Part shown: positions 1-5,090 of the stretch, one piece after another | Position numbering within the stretch: position 1 is the first letter of the stretch | How the letters are laid out: every line of letters starts with the position of its first letter | Assembly (NCBI GenBank): GCA_031287505.1 | Contig: JAITSW010000151.1 | Span: 1 to 5,090 of the forward strand | Source: Propionibacteriaceae bacterium | GTDB taxonomy: Bacteria > Actinomycetota > Actinomycetes > Propionibacteriales > Propionibacteriaceae | Reading direction: 5' to 3' | Length of the DNA stretch: 5,090 bases | The notes under the pieces: generated by a model | Seen by the model: only the letters and a program-made list of their open reading frames with translations | Database searches by the model: none | Told to the model about the DNA's origin: nothing | Made by a program: the position numbers and the translations under genes

Positions 1-375
1 GCGCTAAACACCTCACCGACGGTACTGCTCCTAGACGAACCGGCAGCGGGCTTGAACCACTCCGAAAAGCGCGAGCTCATCGACCTGATTCGCAGAATCC
101 AAGCTTTGGGCGTCTCGATCGTGCTGATCGAACATGACATGGGTTTGATCATGGATATCGCGGAACGCATTATCGTGCTCAACTACGGCAAAGAGATCGC
201 AGATGGCACTCCTGAGGAAATCCGCAACGACCCGTTGGTGATTGAGGCATATTTGGGTGCGGCTGATGAAGCCGGGGCCGAGATAGTCGAAGAGACCGCC
301 TTAGACGAGGTCAAGCAAGAGGTTGTTGTCGAAAAGGTTGTATCTGCAAAGGAGGATGGCTATGAGATTGCTTGA
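1..375 (+). CDS. livG: Branched-chain amino acid ABC transporter ATP-binding protein LivG (C-terminal part)
   Basis: This is the last 124 residues of a cytoplasmic ABC ATPase that powers uptake of branched-chain or related hydrophobic amino acids; its start and Walker A lie left of the window. Visible are Walker B with the catalytic glutamate (LLLDEP, residues 9-14 of the fragment), the D-loop region AAGLN, and the H-loop histidine in LIEHDM (H45). A LivG-type ending follows (IADGTPEEIRNDPLVIEAYLG, shown here as one stretch ending at residue 86, with GTPEEI and YLG as its key points). The IEHDM...VM wording separates LivG from LivF and from the urea ATPases UrtD/UrtE. Most LivG proteins stop soon after YLG. 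This one continues for 38 residues with 12 acidic and only 3 basic residues. The last 14 bases overlap livF, and the codons for AKED contain the livF ribosome binding site, so the two genes are very likely co-translated. Family assignment is firm; substrate is inferred from family. Confidence 0.93.
   Translation, partial: ALNTSPTVLLLDEPAAGLNHSEKRELIDLIRRIQALGVSIVLIEHDMGLIMDIAERIIVLNYGKEIADGTPEEIRNDPLVIEAYLGAADEAGAEIVEETALDEVKQEVVVEKVVSAKEDGYEIA
348..355 (+). promoter_or_regulatory. Ribosome binding site of livF
   Basis: AAAGGAGG is a near-perfect Shine-Dalgarno sequence, 6 bases before the ATG at 362 and wholly inside the livG coding region. It decides the livF start. An in-frame ATG at 356 directly abuts it and leaves no spacing, and the TTG at 323 lies upstream of it. 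Confidence 0.85.
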
Positions 376-1072
376 GGTCACTGATGCCGATGTCTTCTAT
401 GGCAAGGTACAGGCGCTGCATAAGCTAAGCTTCACCGTCGAACAGGGTGAAATTGTGGCGCTGTTGGGCAATAATGGCGCTGGCAAGTCCACCACCATGA
501 ATATGGTTTCGGGTTTGGTCAGGCCTTCTGCCGGCTCGGTTCTCTTCGAAGGCGTCGATCTGACCAAGATCGCCCCCCACGACCTAGTGGCTCGCGGGGT
601 GGTTCACACCCCGGAAGGTCGTCGCATCTTTTCCACCATGACTGTGGAGGAAAACCTGCTCTTGGGCGGCTATCGCGTCAAAGAGCACAAGGTAATCCTC
701 GAGCGCATTGCCCGCGTCTACGACCTAATGCCACGCCTGAAGGAACGCCACACCCAGGAAGGCGGCACATTATCGGGAGGCGAACAACAGATGCTGGCGA
801 TCGGTCGCTCGTTGGTCTCCGAGCCCAAATTGTTGCTCCTAGACGAGCCGTCGATGGGTCTGGCACCGCTGATGGTCAAGCAGGTCATGGACATCATCTA
901 CCAGGTCAACCAAATGGGCACCACCGTGCTCTTGGTAGAGCAAAACGCCAAGGCGGCGCTAAAGATCGCCGACCGCGCCTACGTCCTAGAGTCGGGAACT
1001 GTGTCGCTCTCCGGGCCGGCTGCCGAACTGGGAAAGGATGCCCGCGTCATCGACGCTTACTTGGGCATGTAG
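362..1072 (+). CDS. livF: Branched-chain amino acid ABC transporter ATP-binding protein LivF
   Basis: Complete 236-residue ABC ATPase, normal length for LivF, forming with LivG the cytoplasmic ATPase pair of the HAAT-family amino acid importer. In order: A-loop tyrosine region (VFYG, residues 11-14), Walker A GNNGAGKST (36-44), the family's HTPEGRRIF segment at the Q-loop position (82-90), signature LSGGEQQ (137-143), Walker B LLLLDEP with catalytic E162 (157-163), and VEQNA (192-196) where most ABC proteins have the H-loop histidine. The Q-for-H change and the PEGR Q-loop are usual in LivF, so they are not defects. The C-terminus ends in DAYLGM, with no extension like that of LivG. The ATG at 362 was chosen for its AAAGGAGG site 6 bases upstream. 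It overlaps livG by 14 bases and is probably the last gene of the liv operon, since the next gene is an unrelated housekeeping gene after a 71-base gap. The transported substrate is inferred from family, not shown. Confidence 0.95.
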   Translation: MRLLEVTDADVFYGKVQALHKLSFTVEQGEIVALLGNNGAGKSTTMNMVSGLVRPSAGSVLFEGVDLTKIAPHDLVARGVVHTPEGRRIFSTMTVEENLLLGGYRVKEHKVILERIARVYDLMPRLKERHTQEGGTLSGGEQQMLAIGRSLVSEPKLLLLDEPSMGLAPLMVKQVMDIIYQVNQMGTTVLLVEQNAKAALKIADRAYVLESGTVSLSGPAAELGKDARVIDAYLGM

Positions 1073-1078
1073 TCTTTA

Positions 1079-1091
1079 GCCCGGAGCGGGC
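1079..1091 (+). terminator. Weak hairpin after livF, possible U-less terminator
   Basis: GCCCG (1079-1083) pairs with CGGGC (1087-1091) around a GAG loop, 7 bases after the livF stop. The stem is only 5 bp and no T-tract follows, so it is a poor intrinsic terminator by the classical model. Its position at the end of the liv operon is the main reason to list it. Confidence 0.25.
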
Positions 1092-1092
1092 A

Positions 1093-1120
1093 TTGACCTG
1101 ACATCCTTAGACGGTATCTG
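1093..1120 (+). promoter_or_regulatory. Possible sigma-70-type promoter of rarA
   Basis: TTGACC (1093-1098) matches the -35 consensus at five of six positions. A 16-base spacer is followed by TATCTG (1115-1120), which has only the leading TAT of a -10 box. Transcription would begin near 1127, giving a leader of about 17 bases before the rarA ATG. The weak -10 leaves this tentative, although a change of function between livF and rarA makes a promoter here reasonable. Confidence 0.35.
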
Positions 1121-1133
1121 CTTTTGTGATAGC

Positions 1134-1139
1134 GAGGAG
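1134..1139 (+). promoter_or_regulatory. Ribosome binding site of rarA
   Basis: GAGGAG lies 4 bases before the ATG at 1144. Spacing is a little short but workable. It favours ATG 1144 over the in-frame GTG at 1126, which lies upstream of this motif and has no purine-rich site of its own. Confidence 0.65.
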
Positions 1140-1143
1140 TCAA

Positions 1144-2502
1144 ATGAGCGAAGACCTCTTTGGCAACGTTTTGGCTACCGCCGACGCCGGTGTGGGTTCC
1201 CTAAGCTTTGCCGATCTCCCGGATCAGCCCTTGGCGGTGCGGATGCGCCCCAGATCCCTAGACGAATTGGTGGGGCAAGACCACCTCTTGGTGCCCGGGT
1301 CGGTTTTACGCAGGTTGGCGGAAACAACCGCTCCCATGTCGGTCTTTCTTTGGGGGCCTCCCGGGGTGGGCAAAACGACGATTGCCGCCATAGTGGCGCA
1401 GGCTTCCCAGCGGCGTTTCGTTGAGCTCTCAGCTGTTACCGCCGGTGTGAAAGAAGTCCGCAATGAACTCAAGACCGCCAAAGACGAGTTGGCCCGCGGC
1501 AGGCAAACCGTGCTTTTCATTGACGAGGTGCACCGCTTTTCAAAGGCCCAACAAGATGTTCTGCTGCCTGCAGTGGAAAACCGCTTGGTGACGCTAATCG
1601 CCGCCACCACTGAAAACCCGTCATTCTCGGTCATCTCGCCGCTGCTCTCCCGTTCGGTGTTGCTCACGCTGAACTCCCTACAAGACTCCCACATCGAAAA
1701 GGTCGTCGATCGGGCATTGGGCGACGAACGCGGTCTAGCCGGGAGAATCGAACTTGCCCCACAGGCGAAAACCATGCTCATCCGGTTGTCCGGCGGAGAC
1801 GCCCGACGTTCGCTGACTTACCTGGAAGAGGCGGCTGCCGGTGCGTCAGCCGTGGCTTCCAAGACGATCACCGTAGAAATCTTGCAGGCCTCGGTAGATA
1901 AGGCCGCAGTACGCTATGACCGAGATGGCGATCAGCACTATGACGTCATCAGCGCCTTCATCAAGTCGGTGCGCGGCTCCGACGTGCAAGCGGCCCTGCA
2001 TTATCTGGCGCGCATGATTGAGGCGGGGGAGGACGCGAGGTTCATTGCCCGCCGACTCATCGTGCTGGCCAGCGAAGACATCGGTATGGCCTCGCCGACG
2101 GTTTTGCAGCTATGCGTGGCTGCCGCCCAGGCCGTCCAGCTTATCGGTATGCCTGAAGGGCGGATCACCTTGGCCCACGCCACCATCGCAGCTGCTATGG
2201 CCCCCAAATCGAACGCGGTTGTGTTAGCCGTCGACTCGGCGATTTCTGATCTGCGCGCCGGAAAAATCGGACAGGTCCCAGCGCATTTGCGCGATGCCCA
2301 TTACCAAAGTGCCAAGAAATACGGGCACGGGGTGGGCTATAAGTACGCTCACGATTTCCCACATGGGGTGGCTGCCCAGCAGTATTTGCCCGACGAGCTT
2401 GAAGGTGTGCGGTATTACGTCCCCACCGATCACGGGCAAGAGGCGTTGGTGTTGGAACGCTGGGCGACTTTGCAAGAGTTACTTCGCACCACCGCACCTT
2501 GA
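1144..2502 (+). CDS. rarA: Replication-associated recombination protein A, RarA/MgsA-type AAA+ ATPase
   Basis: Complete 452-residue homologue of bacterial RarA (MgsA) and eukaryotic Mgs1/WRNIP1, a clamp-loader-related, DNA-dependent ATPase acting at stalled or gapped replication forks. The N-terminal [20 protein letters not shown] (from about residue 30) is the family hallmark. It is followed by Walker A GPPGVGKT (71-78), Walker B LFIDEVHR (124-131), sensor 1 ATTENPS (154-160), the arginine finger in SPLLSR (R170), and sensor 2 GGDARRSL (217-224). The C-terminal tetramerisation region contains [26 protein letters not shown] (309-316), and the conserved [14 protein letters not shown] stretch (from 393) with QQYLPDEL after it. 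Length and all ATPase residues are normal. The start at 1144 rests on GAGGAG 4 bases upstream; GTG 1126 would add six residues. It is followed after 37 bases by the DUF948 gene, possibly in one transcript. Family is certain; the cellular role is taken from E. coli and yeast work. Confidence 0.96.
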   Translation: MSEDLFGNVLATADAGVGSLSFADLPDQPLAVRMRPRSLDELVGQDHLLVPGSVLRRLAETTAPMSVFLWGPPGVGKTTIAAIVAQASQRRFVELSAVTAGVKEVRNELKTAKDELARGRQTVLFIDEVHRFSKAQQDVLLPAVENRLVTLIAATTENPSFSVISPLLSRSVLLTLNSLQDSHIEKVVDRALGDERGLAGRIELAPQAKTMLIRLSGGDARRSLTYLEEAAAGASAVASKTITVEILQASVDKAAVRYDRDGDQHYDVISAFIKSVRGSDVQAALHYLARMIEAGEDARFIARRLIVLASEDIGMASPTVLQLCVAAAQAVQLIGMPEGRITLAHATIAAAMAPKSNAVVLAVDSAISDLRAGKIGQVPAHLRDAHYQSAKKYGHGVGYKYAHDFPHGVAAQQYLPDELEGVRYYVPTDHGQEALVLERWATLQELLRTTAP

Positions 2503-2539
2503 GGGTACGCTAAGAAAACCACCAGTGAAAGGTAAGTAA

Positions 2540-2941
2540 ATGATAGGTGCAGGCGAGATTGCCGGTCTGATAGCAGCGTTGGCCGCAGTGGCTTTTGTGT
2601 TCTTCTGCGCGGTTCCCCTGCTAAAGCTGGGCAGAGTGCTCGAAGAGGTGCGGTTGGCAGTGCGCGACGTTGGGCACAACACCGTTCCGATTCTCCAGGA
2701 GCTCAAAGGCACGGTAGCGGCCACCAACGACGAGATTGGCAAACTGAGCATCGTGACCGAAGATGTCGCAAAGGTCAGTTCCCATGCTGCCAAGGTCACC
2801 GAGAATATTGCCTCGCTGAGCAGTATCTTCCGCGCCACTATATCTGGGCCGCTGATCAAGACGGCGGCGTTTACCTACGGCGTTCGGCAGACAGTTTCGG
2901 GCAAGAGGCCGTCAGCGGCAAAGAAGAAGGCTAAGAAGTGA
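2540..2941 (+). CDS. DUF948-family single-pass membrane protein
   Basis: A 133-residue protein with an uncleaved N-terminal membrane helix (about residues 7-28, rich in A, I, V, F). A polar, probably helical or coiled-coil segment follows (about 30-97), then the GPLIK (103-107) and AAFTYGVR (109-116) stretch that I associate with the actinobacterial DUF948 family, and a strongly basic tail (residues 121-133, ending KKKAKK). No catalytic motif is visible. The function of the family is unknown; a structural or envelope-associated role is only a guess. The ATG at 2540 has GAAAGG (2527-2532) 7 bases upstream. The gene sits 37 bases after rarA and ends in a 4-base overlap with the next small membrane-protein gene. 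The lysine codons near its end also supply that gene's ribosome binding site, so the two products are probably made together. Many actinobacteria keep this gene beside alaS. Confidence 0.85.
   Translation: MIGAGEIAGLIAALAAVAFVFFCAVPLLKLGRVLEEVRLAVRDVGHNTVPILQELKGTVAATNDEIGKLSIVTEDVAKVSSHAAKVTENIASLSSIFRATISGPLIKTAAFTYGVRQTVSGKRPSAAKKKAKK
2925..2930 (+). promoter_or_regulatory. Ribosome binding site of the 68-residue membrane protein gene
   Basis: AGAAGG lies 7 bases before the GTG at 2938 and is formed by lysine codons in the tail of the DUF948 gene. It supports the GTG start and translational coupling across the GTGA overlap. Confidence 0.55.
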
Positions 2942-3144
2942 TCAAACGCATTTTCTGGTTCGGTGTCGGGATAGGCCTGACCGTATTGGTGATTTCCAAG
3001 GCTCCGAAAACTCTTGGGGCTTTGGTCGGCTCGCGTTCTATTGCGGGAGGCCTGCTGGACGAGATCACCGGTTTTATCTCGGACATTCGCGGAAATATGG
3101 CTGAACGCGAAGAAGAGCTGTTAGCGACGATGGGCGACGGGTAA
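2938..3144 (+). CDS. Small FWF-type membrane protein (DUF6167-like), function unknown
   Basis: A 68-residue protein starting at a GTG that overlaps the TGA of the DUF948 gene (GTGA, 2938-2941). The N-terminus, MIKRIFWFGVGIGLTVLVIS, gives a basic start then one hydrophobic helix (about residues 5-20). The remainder is a soluble, probably helical stretch with FISDIRGNMAEREEEL (from residue 46). The pattern R-x-FWF-x2-G at the start and D-x-R-x2-M-x2-RE-x-EL near the end resembles the small protein that sits between DUF948 and alaS in Streptomyces and relatives, which I recall as DUF6167. That name is from memory and needs a profile search. The conserved position and tight overlap suggest it works with the DUF948 protein in the cytoplasmic membrane; this is inference. 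No catalytic residues are apparent. Confidence 0.8.
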   Translation: MIKRIFWFGVGIGLTVLVISKAPKTLGALVGSRSIAGGLLDEITGFISDIRGNMAEREEELLATMGDG

Positions 3145-3150
3145 TATAAC
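3121..3150 (+). promoter_or_regulatory. Possible alaS promoter
   Basis: TATAAC (3145-3150) matches the -10 consensus at five of six positions and lies just after the stop of the preceding gene. The best -35 candidate is a poor TTAGCG (3121-3126) at 18-base spacing. If used, transcription would begin near 3157, giving an alaS leader of about 70 bases that contains the palindrome at 3186-3207. Otherwise alaS may be read through from the upstream genes. Confidence 0.3.
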
Positions 3151-3185
3151 GCTGCCCGGCTGGTCTTGGTAGGCTTGGATGGTTG

Positions 3186-3207
3186 CGACTAGGCGTCCGC
3201 CTAGTCG
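3186..3207 (+). promoter_or_regulatory. Perfect 10+10 bp palindrome upstream of alaS
   Basis: The left arm CGACTAGGCG (3186-3195) and right arm CGCCTAGTCG (3198-3207) are exact reverse complements around a TC centre. As RNA it would fold as a 9-bp stem with a GTCC loop. A looser GGT/ACC pair (3181-3183 with 3212-3214) may extend it. No T-tract follows, so it is not a classical intrinsic terminator. It ends 8 bases before the alaS Shine-Dalgarno site. It could be a U-less terminator for the upstream pair, an operator for a dimeric repressor, or a leader hairpin affecting alaS translation. The sequence shows the symmetry; the role is not established. Confidence 0.6.
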
Positions 3208-3215
3208 GCTCACCT

Positions 3216-3221
3216 AAAGGA
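3216..3221 (+). promoter_or_regulatory. Ribosome binding site of alaS
   Basis: AAAGGA lies 6 bases before the ATG at 3228 and fixes the start, which also gives the expected N-terminus MKTADVRQRFLDYF. Confidence 0.7.
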
Positions 3222-3227
3222 TCTGCT

Positions 3228-5090
3228 ATGAAGACCGCCGACGTGCGTCAGCGTTTCTTGGACTATTTTGCCTCCAAGGATCACACGATCGTCCCATCTG
3301 CCTCTTTGGTCTATAACGACCCGACCTTGCTTTTTGTCAATGCGGGCATGGTGCCGTTTAAGCCCTACTTCTCCGGTGCCGAGGACGCTCCCTACCGTCG
3401 GGCAGTCAGCGTGCAGAAATGCGTGCGCACGCTCGATATTGAAGAGGTGGGTAAAACCACCCGCCACGGGACGTTTTTCCAGATGAACGGGAACTTCTCC
3501 TTTGGCGATTATTTCAAGGCTGGCGCCATCGAGTACGCCTGGGAGCTTGTCACAAATTCGCAAGCTGACGGCGGCTATGGTTTTGACCCCGAGAAGGTCT
3601 GGGTCACCGTCTATTACGACGATGACGAAGGTGCCGAATTGTGGAAGGGGGTCGGCGTCCCGGGAGATCGCATTCAGCGCCGGGGGCTAAAAGACAACTA
3701 CTGGCATATGGGGGTTCCCGGGCCTGGCGGCCCGTGCTCTGAGATATACATCGACCGCGGCCCGGAATTCGGCCCCGACGGCGGCCCGGAAGCCGACGAA
3801 GACCGTTATTTGGAGATTTGGAATCTGGTTTTCCAAACCGAAGAACTCTCTGAAGTCCGCGCCAAAGACGACTTTGACGTTTCGGGCCTGCTTCCGAGTC
3901 AAAACATCGACACCGGCATGGGCTTGGAGCGGGTTGCGTGCTTGCTTCAGGGCGTCGACAACATGTACGAGATTGACGAAGTCTTCCCGGTATTGCAAAA
4001 GGCAAGTGAAATCTCCGGCAAGGCTTATGGCGCCAAAGTTGAAGACGATGTGCGGATGCGCGTGGTGGCTGACCATGTGCGTTCGGCCCTCATGTTGATG
4101 ACTGACGGTGTCTCCCCGGGCAATGAGGCGCGTGGCTATGTTTTGCGGCGCTTGCTGCGGCGCAGCATGCGCGCGATGAAGCTGTTGGGCGTCGATGATC
4201 CGGTTTTGCCCCAGTTGCTTCCGGTAACCCGAGACAAGATGGCTGCTTCTTACCCGGAAATCCTCACCGAATGGCCGCGGGTATCGCAGGTGGCCTATGG
4301 CGAGGAAGAAGCCTTCCGCCGCACGCTGGCCACCGGAATCACCATTTTCGATCTTGCCGCCAACGAGATGAAGGCCAAAAAGCGGGACACCATTCCCGGT
4401 GCCGACGCTTTCAAACTGCATGACACCTACGGTTTCCCGATCGATCTGACGCTCGAAATGGCTTTCGAAGCTGGGCTAAGCGTTGACCGCGATGAGTTCA
4501 ATCGGTTGATGCGCGAGCAAAAAGATCGCGCCAAAGCCGATGCGAAGGCGAAAAAATTCTCTGAGCAAGCAGTGGACGCTTACCGCGAACTGCGCGTTCA
4601 AGGCGAGACGCAGTTCTTGGGCTACGACGATTTGGAGTTGCCCACCACTGTGCGGGGCATCATCTCCGCCGACAAGCTGGTGCACCGGGCCAGCCCGGGT
4701 GAAATCGTCGAGATCGTGCTCGCTGAGACTCCTTTCTACGCAGAATCCGGCGGCCAAGACTCCGATTCTGGCCTGATTTCCGGTGATGGAATCGTCTTGG
4801 AGGTTTTGGACGTCCAGCGCCCGGTTCAAGGCTTGGTTGTGCACAAGGTCAAAGTGGCCGACGGTGAAATTACCACCGGCACCGTGGTGCAAGCGGCTGT
4901 CGATGCCGCTGCGCGGCAGGAGTCGTCGAGGGCGCATACCGCCACCCACATCATTAATGCGGGTTTGCGCGACATCCTCGGCCCGACGACAGCCCAAGCC
5001 GGCTCCTACAACAAGCCGGGATATTTGCGCTTCGACTTCACCTCGCAGGTTGCTCTTTCCCCGGGGATGCGCGAGCATCTGGAGGGCGTG
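3228..5090 (+). CDS. alaS: Alanyl-tRNA synthetase (N-terminal 621 residues; 3' end beyond window)
   Basis: Class II synthetase that activates alanine with ATP, charges tRNA-Ala and edits mischarged Ser/Gly. An open frame runs from the ATG to the window edge without a stop; about 260-280 residues are missing compared with the usual length. Domains in order: N-terminal RQRFLDYFASKDH; FVNAGMVPFKPYF; class II motif 2 region RHGTFFQMNGNFSFGDYF (79-96); PGPGGPCSEIY; motif 3 in NIDTGMGLERVACL (GMGLER at 230-235); the tRNA-recognition domain with DGVSPGNEARGYVLRRLLRR; HDTYGFPIDLT linking to the next part; then the editing domain with TPFYAESGGQ and the zinc/editing HTATH (H570, H574). The partner Cys-x3-His of the editing site and the C-terminal DHHA1/C-Ala region lie outside. 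The TLDIEEVGKTTRHGTFF wording is actinobacterial in style. It has an 83-base upstream spacer with a perfect palindrome, and relatives commonly have ruvX and mltG downstream, which is not visible here. Confidence 0.97.
   Translation, partial: MKTADVRQRFLDYFASKDHTIVPSASLVYNDPTLLFVNAGMVPFKPYFSGAEDAPYRRAVSVQKCVRTLDIEEVGKTTRHGTFFQMNGNFSFGDYFKAGAIEYAWELVTNSQADGGYGFDPEKVWVTVYYDDDEGAELWKGVGVPGDRIQRRGLKDNYWHMGVPGPGGPCSEIYIDRGPEFGPDGGPEADEDRYLEIWNLVFQTEELSEVRAKDDFDVSGLLPSQNIDTGMGLERVACLLQGVDNMYEIDEVFPVLQKASEISGKAYGAKVEDDVRMRVVADHVRSALMLMTDGVSPGNEARGYVLRRLLRRSMRAMKLLGVDDPVLPQLLPVTRDKMAASYPEILTEWPRVSQVAYGEEEAFRRTLATGITIFDLAANEMKAKKRDTIPGADAFKLHDTYGFPIDLTLEMAFEAGLSVDRDEFNRLMREQKDRAKADAKAKKFSEQAVDAYRELRVQGETQFLGYDDLELPTTVRGIISADKLVHRASPGEIVEIVLAETPFYAESGGQDSDSGLISGDGIVLEVLDVQRPVQGLVVHKVKVADGEITTGTVVQAAVDAAARQESSRAHTATHIINAGLRDILGPTTAQAGSYNKPGYLRFDFTSQVALSPGMREHLEGV

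Noticed and set aside
892..966. Loss of the H-loop histidine in LivF as a sign of a defective ATPase
   Set aside because: Gln in VEQNA at this position is the normal state of LivF proteins, as in E. coli LivF. LivG keeps its histidine (H45 of the fragment).
1126..1143. GTG at 1126 as the rarA start
   Set aside because: It has no upstream purine-rich site, and GAGGAG lies between it and the ATG at 1144, which gives the usual short N-terminus.
1224..1781. A 185-codon open frame on the minus strand inside rarA
   Set aside because: It is antisense to the RarA ATPase core with every catalytic motif intact on the plus strand. The product is serine/threonine/arginine-rich with no recognisable domain.
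3145..3227. T-box or other amino-acid-sensing riboswitch ahead of alaS
   Set aside because: The spacer is only 83 bases, with no T-box core sequence and no antiterminator/terminator pair with a T-tract. Only the single palindrome is seen.
3687..4421. A 244-codon open frame on the minus strand inside alaS
   Set aside because: It lies fully antisense to well-conserved AlaRS coding sequence, has no recognisable domain, and is low in protein-like motifs. The GC-biased third positions of alaS explain the lack of stops.
4476..5078. A 200-codon open frame on the minus strand inside alaS
   Set aside because: It is antisense to the AlaRS linker and editing domain, which read correctly on the plus strand. 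No family features are present in the minus-strand product.
1..5090. A hidden mobile, defence or novel accessory system in the window
   Set aside because: All coding space is taken by housekeeping or transporter families on one strand with short gaps. There are no transposase, integrase, toxin, repeat-array or compositional-break signs.

Overview
The window looks like a piece of an actinobacterial chromosome of moderate GC (high fifties percent by eye). The main evidence is the order rarA - DUF948 membrane protein - small FWF-type membrane protein - alaS, all on the + strand, which is a familiar actinobacterial housekeeping block. The alanyl-tRNA synthetase also carries actinobacterial-style wording around class II motif 2 (TLDIEEVGKTTRHGTFF). 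The modest GC would suit a member of the Actinomycetaceae or a related group, but I cannot fix the genus from this sequence.

Positions 1-1072 hold the end of a branched-chain amino acid (Liv/HAAT) ABC importer operon. They contain the C-terminal part of the LivG-type ATPase and a complete LivF-type ATPase, with a 14-base gene overlap. The two proteins would pair as the nucleotide-binding heterodimer under membrane subunits (LivH/LivM) encoded to the left of the window. A short gap with a weak hairpin and a possible promoter separates them from rarA.

Positions 1144-2502 encode RarA/MgsA, a clamp-loader-like AAA+ ATPase of replication-fork maintenance. After 37 bases come two small membrane-protein genes, a DUF948 protein (2540-2941) and a 68-residue protein (2938-3144), joined by a GTGA start-stop overlap. 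An 83-base spacer then carries a perfect 10+10 bp palindrome just ahead of the alaS ribosome binding site. AlaS fills the rest and runs off the right edge at residue 621 of roughly 880-900, inside the editing domain.

Every gene belongs to a recognisable family and all reading frames are intact. I see no mobile element, CRISPR array, RNA gene or defence-like cassette, and no evidence of a new system. The points most worth a second look are the palindrome before alaS, the uncharacterised two-membrane-protein unit next to alaS, the acidic tail on LivG, and the lack of rpsD where many relatives have it.
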